Below are positions 1 through 5,737 of a DNA stretch of 9,067 bases, piece after piece. The translations under genes and the position numbers were made by a program. Source of the stretch: Bacillota bacterium (GTDB lineage: Bacteria > Bacillota > Desulfotomaculia > Desulfotomaculales > JAJYZD01); the NCBI GenBank assembly GCA_021800315.1, contig JAJYZD010000153.1, positions 1 to 9,067 of the forward strand, in the 5' to 3' direction. Position 1 is the stretch's first letter, and each line of letters opens with the position of its first letter. The notes under the pieces are model-generated. The model saw only the letters and a list, made by a program, of their open reading frames with translations, ran no database searches and was not told the origin of the DNA.

Positions 1-6
1 GCCCGT

Positions 7-291
7 TCAATCCGGCCACTCCAAGCCGATATACCGGCGTTCCCCGGCCAGCCGCTCGAACTGGGCCCGGTCACCCCGCTCCAAAGCGCAATCTATCCGG
101 GTCATGTTGACCCGCAAATACGCCTGCCGGCTCATGACCGGTCCGGCCAGCAGGTTTTTCAACCGCTGGCCGACGATATAGTCTCCCGGGATGAATCCTT
201 CCGGAACGTCAACGGTCCCCTGCCGGGAAAGCCCATCCGGATCACGCAGCAAGGCAAATTCCCCCTTCGACACCCCGGGAAGCCGCCCCAA
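7..291 (-). CDS. Small IDEAL-domain-like protein
   Basis: This encodes a protein of up to 94 residues with no signal peptide or membrane segment. Its C-terminal third carries the pattern I-D-x-A-L-x-x-G-D-x-x-x-F-x-x-L-x-x-E (about residues 66-84). This resembles the IDEAL domain of small Firmicute proteins such as the YpiB type, where it is a short helical, probably protein-binding element. The domain match is by eye. The start is uncertain. The TTG at 291 has no clear ribosome binding site, and an in-frame TAG lies at 325-327. A GTG (V7) is possible, as is a TTG 8 nt after the purine run AAGGGG inside the frame, so the real protein may be 75-88 residues. The stop TGA is inside the window, so the C-terminus is complete. 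It is transcribed divergently from the flavoprotein relic that starts at 403. The molecular role is unknown. Confidence 0.55.
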   Translation of the reverse strand: MGRLPGVSKGEFALLRDPDGLSRQGTVDVPEGFIPGDYIVGQRLKNLLAGPVMSRQAYLRVNMTRIDCALERGDRAQFERLAGERRYIGLEWPD

Positions 292-402
292 ACCCGGCGG
301 CTTGTCCCCGGTGGCTTCTCCGTCCTATTTGTATGCTTCCTGATCCGCTTCGATGACCCCGCGGGGCTTGCCTTTTCCAGGTCAGGAGCCCATAATTGCC
401 CT

Positions 403-807
403 ATGGAAAACATCACCATTGAAAACCGCTATCCTCCTCCCCGGCGGTGATCTGGCCGGGCTGTGCGCCGCCCTGGCGGCGCACGAACAGGGCGCGCGGG
501 TGACAATCGCCGCCAAGGGCAAAGTGGGACGTAGCGGCAAGGTCATCGCCAAAGACGGCCCGGCGGCGGTGCTGTCCGGGGGAACCGACGGCGACAGCGA
601 GGCCCGCCACGCCCAAAACACCATGCGGAGTGGAGGCGGTTGAGCGATCCCCGGCTGGTCGACCCGCCCGCCACCGGGGCCGGCGACGCCGTCTTGCGTC
701 TGGCGGCGCTCAACGTCCCCTTCGCCCGGGACGAAGGGACCTGCGATTTCCCGCGGCTGGGTTCGCCCGGTCATAGTGAAAAGCGCTTCCTGCGCGTGGA
801 ACCGGGG
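403..807 (+). pseudogene. Decayed SdhA/FrdA/NadB-type flavoprotein
   Basis: This is a relic of the N-terminal FAD-binding part of a fumarate reductase / succinate dehydrogenase / L-aspartate oxidase type flavoprotein. Reading from ATG 403 gives MENITIE. An extra A in the run at 422-425 then moves the homology into the next frame. That frame reads GGDLAGLCAALAAHEQGARV, then GKVGRSGKVIAKDG, DGDSEARHAQNT and RSGGG. At about 638-641 one T is missing from the expected GGT TTG, which returns the reading to the first frame with LSDPRLV, NVPFAR and GHSEKR. These blocks come in family order (dinucleotide-binding loop, KGxxGRSG, DS-x-x-H-x-x-DT, GGGLSDPRLV, GHS-x-x-R). Homology ends near 807, so well over half of a normal 500-600 residue protein is absent. 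The first Gly of the GxGxxG loop is also disturbed. AGGAG at 384-388 sits 14 nt before the ATG, rather far. Translation from 403 would stop at the TGA at 448-450. It is the only gene-like item on the plus strand. Confidence 0.7.
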
Positions 808-1077
808 AAAGGAAATTCTCCCGATAGGGGCGGTCTGTCCTTCACCATCCCTAAGCAGGTTGGCAGGAAGCAGCCTCGGGGTCCTGTGATTTTCTCGAAA
901 AATGGCTTTGAAATAGCGGCATTCCGGGCGTGAGCGGGGCCGAATTCGGAGAAAATCACACCATCCCTCGGAAGACTTATTTATAGGAGCGGTCCCTGTT
1001 GCTGCCCCTTTCGCTCCCAGGTAGAACGATGGGCCATCGGACAGAAAACAGGAGGCCGGGTCCCGTAGCGACGAGCC
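808..1077. other. Gap between flavoprotein relic and chemoreceptor
   Basis: I see no convincing gene here. The gap contains the inverted repeat at 885-960 and a short palindrome at 1027-1039 (CGATGG-G-CCATCG) about 39 nt after the chemoreceptor stop on the minus strand. That palindrome is followed there by only two T residues, so it is at best a weak terminator. The sequence after 807 no longer resembles the flavoprotein family. Confidence 0.5.
885..960. repeat. 12-bp perfect inverted repeat in A/T-rich gap
   Basis: TGTGATTTTCTC at 885-896 is the exact reverse complement of GAGAAAATCACA at 949-960, with 52 nt between. The arms are A/T-rich within GC-rich surroundings and lie between the flavoprotein relic and the end of the chemoreceptor gene. 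They could be a mobile-element remnant, a long stem-loop, or paired protein sites. There is no T-tract to suggest a terminator and no transposase nearby. Confidence 0.6.
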
Positions 1078-2052
1078 TTACGCCTCCCGGCTCAAAGCTT
1101 CCTTGAGTTGGACAAAGACCCGCAAAAGCTGCAGGGATGCGTTTGACATGGCTTCGGCGTGCTCGGCCCCGCCTTGGTCGACCAGCGCCGCCGCCGCCAG
1201 GTGAACCCGCCGGTGTGGTTCATCCATGGCCTGCCACTCCGGCAGGTGTCTCCACCGGACCACCCCCTCCCCGGCGTACCAGCGACCGAAGGCGCATTCG
1301 GTGTGGACGGCCACTTTCTGACCTGTACCCGTGCTTGCGATCGCCCCTTCAATGAAGCGGGCATGATCAACCAACCGGCCGCTCAAAACGTGGATCACCG
1401 ATTCCGCGGCGCCGTCGATAAGAGTGTCGAAGATCTGCTGGACAGCCTCGCGGACCTGACCGGCATTGACCGAACAGGCCGTGCCGAACCCGGTCATCTG
1501 GGCCAGACGCTGGCTGACCCGCGCCAAGTCCCCGGTCATGTCCGAAACCTGCTGCACCGGGGCGGTGACCGTCTCCAGAGCCGTTGAAGCCCCCTGGATC
1601 CGGCTCATGGTTTCGCGCACGTTGGCGGCCGAATTCCTCATCTCTCCGGCATACCCGTCAAAAGAACCGCGGACCTCCCTGCTGCTGGCCCCGGCCGCTT
1701 CGGACAGTTGACCGATCTCGTCGGTCAGACTGCGCACCGCTCCCACGGCGTCCTTCGTGTTACCGGCCAGAAGGCGCACTTCCTGTGCCACTACGGCAAA
1801 GCCGCGGCCGTGTTCGCCGGCCCGGGCCGATTCGATCGCCGCGTTCAATGCCAGCAGGTTGGTCTGATCGGCGATGGCGGCCACCTGTTCACCCATCCGC
1901 CGGACCTGGCCCAGACGCTGCCCCACCTGTTCCAATTGGCCCCCCACATTATCGATGCCGGCGGCCACGTCGACCAGAAGCCCTTCAATCCGCTCGATCG
2001 CCGCGCGGTTGTTCTCGGCCAGCCCGCTGATCTCACGGTGGGCTGCCGCCAT
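1078..2052 (-). CDS. Chemoreceptor signalling plus CZB portion (restart ORF)
   Basis: This is the 324-codon open part after the TAG, beginning with an ATG that touches the stop (TAGATG). Termination-reinitiation could therefore produce it, although no separate ribosome binding site is evident. Residues about 55-97 hold the strongly conserved receptor hairpin tip (AIADQTNLLALNAAIESARA, then GEHGRGFAVVAQEVR), which contacts CheA and CheW. From about residue 225 comes a CZB domain with the expected ligands His230, Cys253 (in the CAFGRWY block), His280 and His284. In this family the Cys-Zn pair can respond to oxidants or zinc. The part alone contains the whole signalling tip and the sensor, but lacks about 75 residues of N-terminal coiled coil. 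Confidence 0.65.
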   Translation of the reverse strand: MAAAHREISGLAENNRAAIERIEGLLVDVAAGIDNVGGQLEQVGQRLGQVRRMGEQVAAIADQTNLLALNAAIESARAGEHGRGFAVVAQEVRLLAGNTKDAVGAVRSLTDEIGQLSEAAGASSREVRGSFDGYAGEMRNSAANVRETMSRIQGASTALETVTAPVQQVSDMTGDLARVSQRLAQMTGFGTACSVNAGQVREAVQQIFDTLIDGAAESVIHVLSGRLVDHARFIEGAIASTGTGQKVAVHTECAFGRWYAGEGVVRWRHLPEWQAMDEPHRRVHLAAAALVDQGGAEHAEAMSNASLQLLRVFVQLKEALSREA

Positions 2053-2280
2053 CTACTCCACCGACGCATTGACCTCCTCGGTGATCGCCGCAAGTTCCTG
2101 TGCTCCGGCAGCCAGGTTTTCGGCCTCTTGAGCGGAATCCTCCGCCTTCAGGCGGCTCCACAAGGCCAGGAGGGCGGTATGGGCCAGAACAAACCGGCCC
2201 ACCGCCACCCCGAAAAACTGGTCCCTCCATTCGTGACCGTCGCGGTTTCCGCCCTTGTCGTTCTTCCGGTTCCCGAACAA
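1078..2280 (-). pseudogene. Soluble chemoreceptor with CZB domain, interrupted by TAG
   Basis: This encodes a cytoplasmic methyl-accepting chemotaxis protein, which would control CheA in the chemosensory array. It has no membrane segment, ligand-binding domain or HAMP. The N-terminus is a short basic stretch followed by a helical region rich in Ala, Glu and Gln. The start chosen is TTG 2280, because AAGGAG at 2290-2295 lies 9 nt before it; an in-frame ATG at 2313 precedes that signal. The reading frame is continuous to 1078 except for one TAG at 2053-2055. It falls within EEVNASVE-stop-MAAAHREI, where relatives would have Glu, so GAG to TAG (one base) is the likely change. After the stop come the receptor tip and the zinc-binding CZB domain, described under 1078-2052. 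With readthrough the product would be about 400 residues. It may be a recent pseudogene, a gene made as two pieces, or a sequencing error. Confidence 0.75.
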
Positions 2281-2289
2281 CTGCCATCG

Positions 2290-2295
2290 CTCCTT
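2290..2295 (-). promoter_or_regulatory. Ribosome binding site deciding the chemoreceptor start
   Basis: AAGGAG, preceded by an A-run, stands 9 nt before TTG 2280. It is downstream of the in-frame ATG 2313 and only 2 nt before an out-of-frame ATG. TTG 2280 is therefore the best start. Confidence 0.6.
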
Positions 2296-2339
2296 TTTTG
2301 ATACAACGGTCATACTTGCCAGAATTTACCCCGTTTGTT

Positions 2340-2366
2340 TTATCGGCAAAAATATTCACCCCTTGA
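2340..2366 (-). promoter_or_regulatory. Sigma-28/SigD-type promoter for the chemoreceptor
   Basis: On the minus strand, TCAA (2363-2366) is followed by a 15-nt spacer and then GCCGATAA (2340-2347). The motility sigma consensus is TAAA, a spacer of about 15 nt, then GCCGATAA or GCCGATAT. The -10 octamer is a perfect match and the -35 differs by one base. The predicted start near 2333 leaves a leader of about 50 nt to TTG 2280. This suggests co-expression with flagellar genes. Confidence 0.65.
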
Positions 2367-2588
2367 CCCTTATGTCCCGCCCGAAACGAAGTTCCACTTT
2401 TCACGCAATTTTCGTGCGTTCACCGGGGACTCCACGCCCAAAGGTCCCTCGGTCCCGGGACACCCTTGGCCTGGATCCTCCGGGATGAGATCATTTACGG
2501 CACATCTGTAGCCTGATGACGAAAACCGTGCGTTGCGGAGCATGGGCGACATCGCCGTCTTCCGCCCGGATCGCCCCACTATGGACGA

Positions 2589-2618
2589 AGCCTTCCGGCC
2601 GTTGTGGACCGGAAGGCT
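2589..2618. repeat. 10-bp perfect stem-loop
   Basis: AGCCTTCCGG (2589-2598) pairs with CCGGAAGGCT (2609-2618) around a 10-nt loop. There is no T-tract on either side. It is adjacent to the next stem-loop at 2622, so the two may form a tandem structure. The function is unknown. Confidence 0.5.
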
Positions 2619-2621
2619 CTG

Positions 2622-2657
2622 AAAAGGGCTGAGCCGTGGTTCCGCTGGCCCTTTTTC
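2622..2657. terminator. Possible bidirectional terminator
   Basis: AAAAGGGC (2622-2629) pairs with GCCCTTTT (2648-2655), and an extra inner AGC/GCT pairing is possible. Plus-strand RNA would end in five T residues and minus-strand RNA in four. It could end readthrough from the transketolase operon. The loop of 18 nt is long, and the sequence overlaps the possible Asp-box relic, so it could be accidental. Confidence 0.4.
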
Positions 2658-2744
2658 TACCCGGCGGGCGGTACGGAACTGTTGAAAACCGGCGACGGAG
2701 GGCGCACCTGGTCCGTGGTCGGGGCTACGGTTCGTCCGGCCTGA
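2631..2744 (+). pseudogene. Possible relic of an Asp-box (BNR-type) protein
   Basis: In one plus-strand frame the segment reads FYPAGGTELLKTGDGGRTWS before a TGA at 2742-2744. The core KTGDGGRTW matches the Asp-box pattern (x-D-x-G-x-T-W) seen in BNR and YCF48-like beta-propeller proteins, which are often secreted. No start codon with a ribosome binding site and no second repeat can be seen in the same frame. It is either a fragment of a lost gene or chance. Confidence 0.3.
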
Positions 2745-2875
2745 AGATAGGAACCTTGTCGCTTCCTTTCCCACAGCAGTGAAGGGCGTTTGAAGTACCC
2801 GTGGCACCGGGGCGGCCAGCGGAACGCCGCGGAGTTAGCCGGGCCACGGAGGGCTTGCGCCGCCGCAACCGCCAC

Positions 2876-2908
2876 AAGCCCTCCCGTCCTTACCGACCGG
2901 AAGGGCTT
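2876..2908 (-). terminator. Stem-loop just after transketolase
   Basis: Starting 22 nt after the transketolase stop, the minus strand can form an 11-bp stem (AAGCCCTTCCG with CGGGAGGGCTT, one G-U pair) around an 11-nt loop. The position suits a 3' end or RNA-stabilising structure. The following bases are not T-rich, so this is not a classical intrinsic terminator. Confidence 0.45.
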
Positions 2909-2929
2909 ACCGCCAACATGCTGTTTCCC

Positions 2930-4927
2930 TTACCGCCGCTTCACTCTCTCCAACACCGCCACTACCTTTGCCGCTATCGCGGCGGGGGTGAAACCGAAGT
3001 GTTCGGCCAGGTCCTTGTAGGGGGCGGAAGCGCCGAAGCGGTCCAGACCCACCACGTCGCCGGTCGGGCCCACCCAGCGGTGCCAGCCCAGGGTCGCCGC
3101 GGCCTCCACCGCCACCCTGGCCGGGACGTCCGGCGGCAGCACTTCCCGCCGGTAGTCCTCTTCCTGCTGCTCGAACAACTCCCAACTGGGCATGCTGACC
3201 ACTCGGACGCCGATGCCCCCCTGTGCCAGTTCAGCGGCCGCGGCCAGGGCGAAATGCACCTCCGACCCGCTGGCCAGGATAACAGCCTCCGGCTTGCCGC
3301 CGGGGGCGTCCTTGAGGATGTAGGCCCCGCGCCTCAGGCCTTCCCCCGTTCCCGGAAGCCCGGGCAGGTCCTGGCGGGAGAGCACCAGGACTGCCGGACC
3401 CCCGCCCGTCATGGCCTGGCGCCAGGCCCAGGCCGTCTCGGCGGCGTCCGCGGGGCGGATGACGGTGAGTCCGGGCATGGCCCGCAAAGAGGCCAGATGC
3501 TCCACCGGCTGGTGGGTGGGGCCGTCCTCACCCACGCCGATGCTGTCGTGGGTGAAAACGTAGACGACCGGCAGACCCATCAAGGCGGCCATACGGATGG
3601 CCGGCCGCAGGTAGTCGGAAAAGACGAAGAAGGTGGCCCCGTATACCCGGACGCCTCCGTGCAGCGCCATGCCGTTCATGATGGAGCCCATGGCGTGCTC
3701 CCGGACCCCGAAGCGGATGTTGCGGCCGGCATAATCGGAAGGCGAGAAGTTCCCGCTACCGGCGATGACGGTTTTGGTGGACGGCGCCAGATCGGCCGAG
3801 CCGCCTACCAGGTTGGTGATTTTCCCCGCCAGGGCGTTCAGCACCTGTCCAGATGCCACCCGGGTGGCCATCGGTTTTCCGCCGGCCGGAAAGACCGGGC
3901 ACCCGGAGTCCCAGCCCTCCGGCAGAGACCCGCTAAACCACTGTTCCCACCGGGCGGCCAGGTCGGGGTACTCCCGGGCATAGGCGGCAAAGCGCCGCCG
4001 CCAGTCCTCCTCCAGCCTCAGACCCCTTTGGGCGGACTCGCGAAAACGGCCGTAAACCTCTTCCGGAACGTGGAAAACAGGGTGGTCCCAGCCCAGGTTC
4101 TCCCTGGTCCGGGCGGCCTCCTGGGGCCCCAGGGGCTCGCCGTGGGCCGCGGCCTTGTCCTGCTTGCCGGGGCTGCCGAAGCCGATATGGGTGCGTACCG
4201 CGATGAAGGAAGGGCGGGAATCCTCTTCCATCGCCCTGCGGATCGCCACGGCCAGGGCCTCCAGGCTCTGGCCGTCGGCCACCTCCAGCACCTGCCAGCC
4301 GGCCGCGGCAAACCGCGCCGGCCGGTCCTCGGTGAAAGTCAGGTCGGTGCTCCCCTCGATGGAGATCCGGTTGTCGTCGTACAGGCAGATGAGCCGGCCC
4401 AGGCGCAGGTGTCCGGCCAGGGAGGCCGCCTCGTATGAAACCCCCTCCATCAGGTCGCCGTCGCCGGCCACCACGTAGGTGAAGTGGTCCACGACTCTAT
4501 GGCCCGGGCGGTTGAACTGCTCGGCCAGGAAACGTTCGGCCATGGCCATGCCCACCGCGTTGGCCAGGCCCTGACCCAGGGGGCCGGTGGTGGTCTCCAC
4601 CCCGGGGGTGTGCCCGTGTTCGGGGTGGCCGGGCGTCTTGGAGCCCCACTGGCGGAACCGCTTGATCTCTTCCAGGGACAGGTCGTAGCCGGAGAGGTGC
4701 AACAGCGCGTACAGTGCCATGGAGCCGTGCCCGGCGGACAGGACGAAGCGGTCCCGGTCCGGCCAGGCGGGGTTTTGGGGATTGTGGCGCAGGAACCTGG
4801 TCCAGAGCAGGTAATTCATGGCCGCCGTACCCATGGGCAGGCCCGGGTGGCCCGAACGGGCCTGTTCGATGGCGTCCACCGCCAGCATACGGATGGTGTC
4901 GGTGCAAAGCCGGTCCAATCTTTCCAA
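2930..4927 (-). CDS. tkt: Transketolase
   Basis: Thiamine-diphosphate enzyme of the non-oxidative pentose phosphate pathway. It moves two-carbon units from ketose to aldose phosphates, for example between xylulose-5-P and ribose-5-P. At 665 residues it is the full usual length. The N-terminal PP domain has SGHPG (His27), SAGHGSM (His67), GHPE (His101) and the cofactor motif GDGD at 155-158 with Asn186. The GSPGKQDKAAAHG block with His262 follows. The Pyr domain (about 350-520) has GGSADLAPST and IRFGVREHAM, with catalytic Glu410, then the conserved GVGEDGPTHQPVEHL. The C-terminal domain is complete. The start is TTG 4927, supported by GGGGAG at 4934-4939 with a 6-nt spacer. It is the last gene of the probable ybbR operon, 33 nt after the hydrolase. 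All key residues are present, so it should be active. Confidence 0.96.
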   Translation of the reverse strand: MERLDRLCTDTIRMLAVDAIEQARSGHPGLPMGTAAMNYLLWTRFLRHNPQNPAWPDRDRFVLSAGHGSMALYALLHLSGYDLSLEEIKRFRQWGSKTPGHPEHGHTPGVETTTGPLGQGLANAVGMAMAERFLAEQFNRPGHRVVDHFTYVVAGDGDLMEGVSYEAASLAGHLRLGRLICLYDDNRISIEGSTDLTFTEDRPARFAAAGWQVLEVADGQSLEALAVAIRRAMEEDSRPSFIAVRTHIGFGSPGKQDKAAAHGEPLGPQEAARTRENLGWDHPVFHVPEEVYGRFRESAQRGLRLEEDWRRRFAAYAREYPDLAARWEQWFSGSLPEGWDSGCPVFPAGGKPMATRVASGQVLNALAGKITNLVGGSADLAPSTKTVIAGSGNFSPSDYAGRNIRFGVREHAMGSIMNGMALHGGVRVYGATFFVFSDYLRPAIRMAALMGLPVVYVFTHDSIGVGEDGPTHQPVEHLASLRAMPGLTVIRPADAAETAWAWRQAMTGGGPAVLVLSRQDLPGLPGTGEGLRRGAYILKDAPGGKPEAVILASGSEVHFALAAAAELAQGGIGVRVVSMPSWELFEQQEEDYRREVLPPDVPARVAVEAAATLGWHRWVGPTGDVVGLDRFGASAPYKDLAEHFGFTPAAIAAKVVAVLERVKRR

Positions 4928-4960
4928 ACCTATCTCCCCGTCTCTTAAGTTTCTGACAGG

Positions 4961-5716
4961 CTAACGCGGCAAGGGCGCGTCCAACCAGGCGAGGAAGGAG
5001 CGACGGGCGTCGTCCAGCCCCCTGGTGAACTGGTGGTCCGCGCCCGGGACCAGAACCTTTTCCCTGGGTTCCCCGGCCGACCGGTACAGTAATTCGGCGT
5101 CCGCCGGAGGAACCACGCCGTCGTCCGTACCGTGCAGTACCAAAAGGGGCCGGGGAGCCAGGAGACCGGCGCATGCCAAAACATCCCAGCGCGCCAGGTC
5201 GGCGAAAAACTTTCTCTTCACGGTGGCTTCAGGCAGATGAACCGGTTCTTCCGGATCACCCGCGGTTTCAACCCTTCTTCCGGCAAACCCGGTGAAGAGT
5301 TCCGCAAGCCGGGCTACCGCCGCAAACGTAACAACGCCGTCCACCCGCCTGTCCAGGGCGGCCTGGCAGACCACCGTGCTGCCGCCGAAACTGCGTCCCA
5401 GCGTCACCAGGCGCCGTACCCCGCCGGCGACGCACCAGTCCACCGCCGCGGTCAGGTCCGCGACCTGGCCGCTCAAGGTAATGTCGGCAAAATCGCCCTC
5501 GCTGTCCCCGCACCCGGCAAAGTCGAAAGCGAGACTGGCCCAACCCCGCCGGGCCAGTTCCCCTGCCAGCTCCGGCGATCCGCCGCCCAGACGGGAACCG
5601 GTAAAGCCGTGGCACATCACCACCGCCCGTTCGGACCGCCCGCCCGGCCGGCAGAAGACTCCGGCCAGATTTTGTCCCCGCCCGTTGAGAAAACTTACCT
5701 CCCGCCGCCCGACCAT
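4961..5716 (-). CDS. Alpha/beta hydrolase (esterase/S33-like)
   Basis: This is a 251-residue soluble protein with the alpha/beta-hydrolase fold; the substrate is unknown. CHGFTGSR (His36-Gly37) forms the oxyanion-hole turn. FDFAGCGDSEG (64-74) is typical of the serine aminopeptidase/esterase branch. The nucleophile is Ser109 in GRSFGG, the acid is probably Asp199 in HGTDDGVVP, and the base is His228 in GADHQF. There is no signal peptide, so it acts in the cytoplasm. The start is ATG 5716, 21 nt after the ybbR stop. No standard ribosome binding site is seen, but a run of nine G (5725-5733) ends 8 nt before the ATG and may pair with the anti-Shine-Dalgarno sequence. It lies between ybbR and transketolase in one direction, so it is probably co-transcribed. 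Family membership is secure, specificity is not. Confidence 0.9.
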   Translation of the reverse strand: MVGRREVSFLNGRGQNLAGVFCRPGGRSERAVVMCHGFTGSRLGGGSPELAGELARRGWASLAFDFAGCGDSEGDFADITLSGQVADLTAAVDWCVAGGVRRLVTLGRSFGGSTVVCQAALDRRVDGVVTFAAVARLAELFTGFAGRRVETAGDPEEPVHLPEATVKRKFFADLARWDVLACAGLLAPRPLLVLHGTDDGVVPPADAELLYRSAGEPREKVLVPGADHQFTRGLDDARRSFLAWLDAPLPR

Positions 5717-5724
5717 TACCGCCG

Positions 5725-5733
5725 CCCCCCCCC
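5725..5733 (-). repeat. Nine-G homopolymer at the hydrolase translation start
   Basis: Nine C on the plus strand read as nine G on the minus strand, between the ybbR stop (5738-5740) and the hydrolase ATG (5716). The tract is placed where a Shine-Dalgarno sequence should be. Changes in its length would alter the spacing without changing any protein. Confidence 0.55.
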
Positions 5734-5737
5734 AACG

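Larger units (their letters stand above)
2400..2929. other. Long gap with stem-loops and no intact gene
   Basis: About 530 bases lie between the SigD-type promoter and the transketolase stop. Small open frames exist on both strands but show no family motif, apart from the Asp-box-like segment at 2631-2744. The gap holds stem-loops at 2589-2618, 2622-2655 and 2876-2908. The first and third share the 10-mer GACCGGAAGG in their right arms. The stretch 2410-2580 shows nothing I can name. Confidence 0.5.

Noticed and set aside
358..367. CCCCGCGGGG palindrome between the IDEAL-like gene and the flavoprotein relic
   Set aside because: It has no loop and no T-tract and is common by chance in GC-rich DNA.
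1027..1039. Palindrome CGATGG-G-CCATCG as the chemoreceptor terminator
   Set aside because: The usable stem is only about 5 bp with a 3-nt loop, and only two T follow on the minus strand. It was therefore not called as a terminator.
2053..2055. TAG as a pyrrolysine codon
   Set aside because: Nothing in the window (no pylS, pylT or methylamine methyltransferase) supports it, and Pyl has no known role in chemoreceptors. A one-base change from GAG is simpler.
2400..2600. Possible cyclic-di-GMP riboswitch before the chemoreceptor
   Set aside because: Chemoreceptors often carry one, but the conserved GEMM elements cannot be found, and the region lies upstream of the SigD-type promoter, so it would not be transcribed with the gene.
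2801..4438. 545-codon open frame on the plus strand opposite transketolase
   Set aside because: It lies antisense to a full-length transketolase with all its motifs. The translation has no family signature and is Gly/Arg/Pro/Ala-rich, as expected from GC-rich shadow frames.
5268..5735. 155-codon frame starting at the G9 tract, overlapping the hydrolase
   Set aside because: It is an alternative frame of the hydrolase gene. The hydrolase frame holds the full catalytic triad, whereas this one has no motif and is Gly/Arg-rich.
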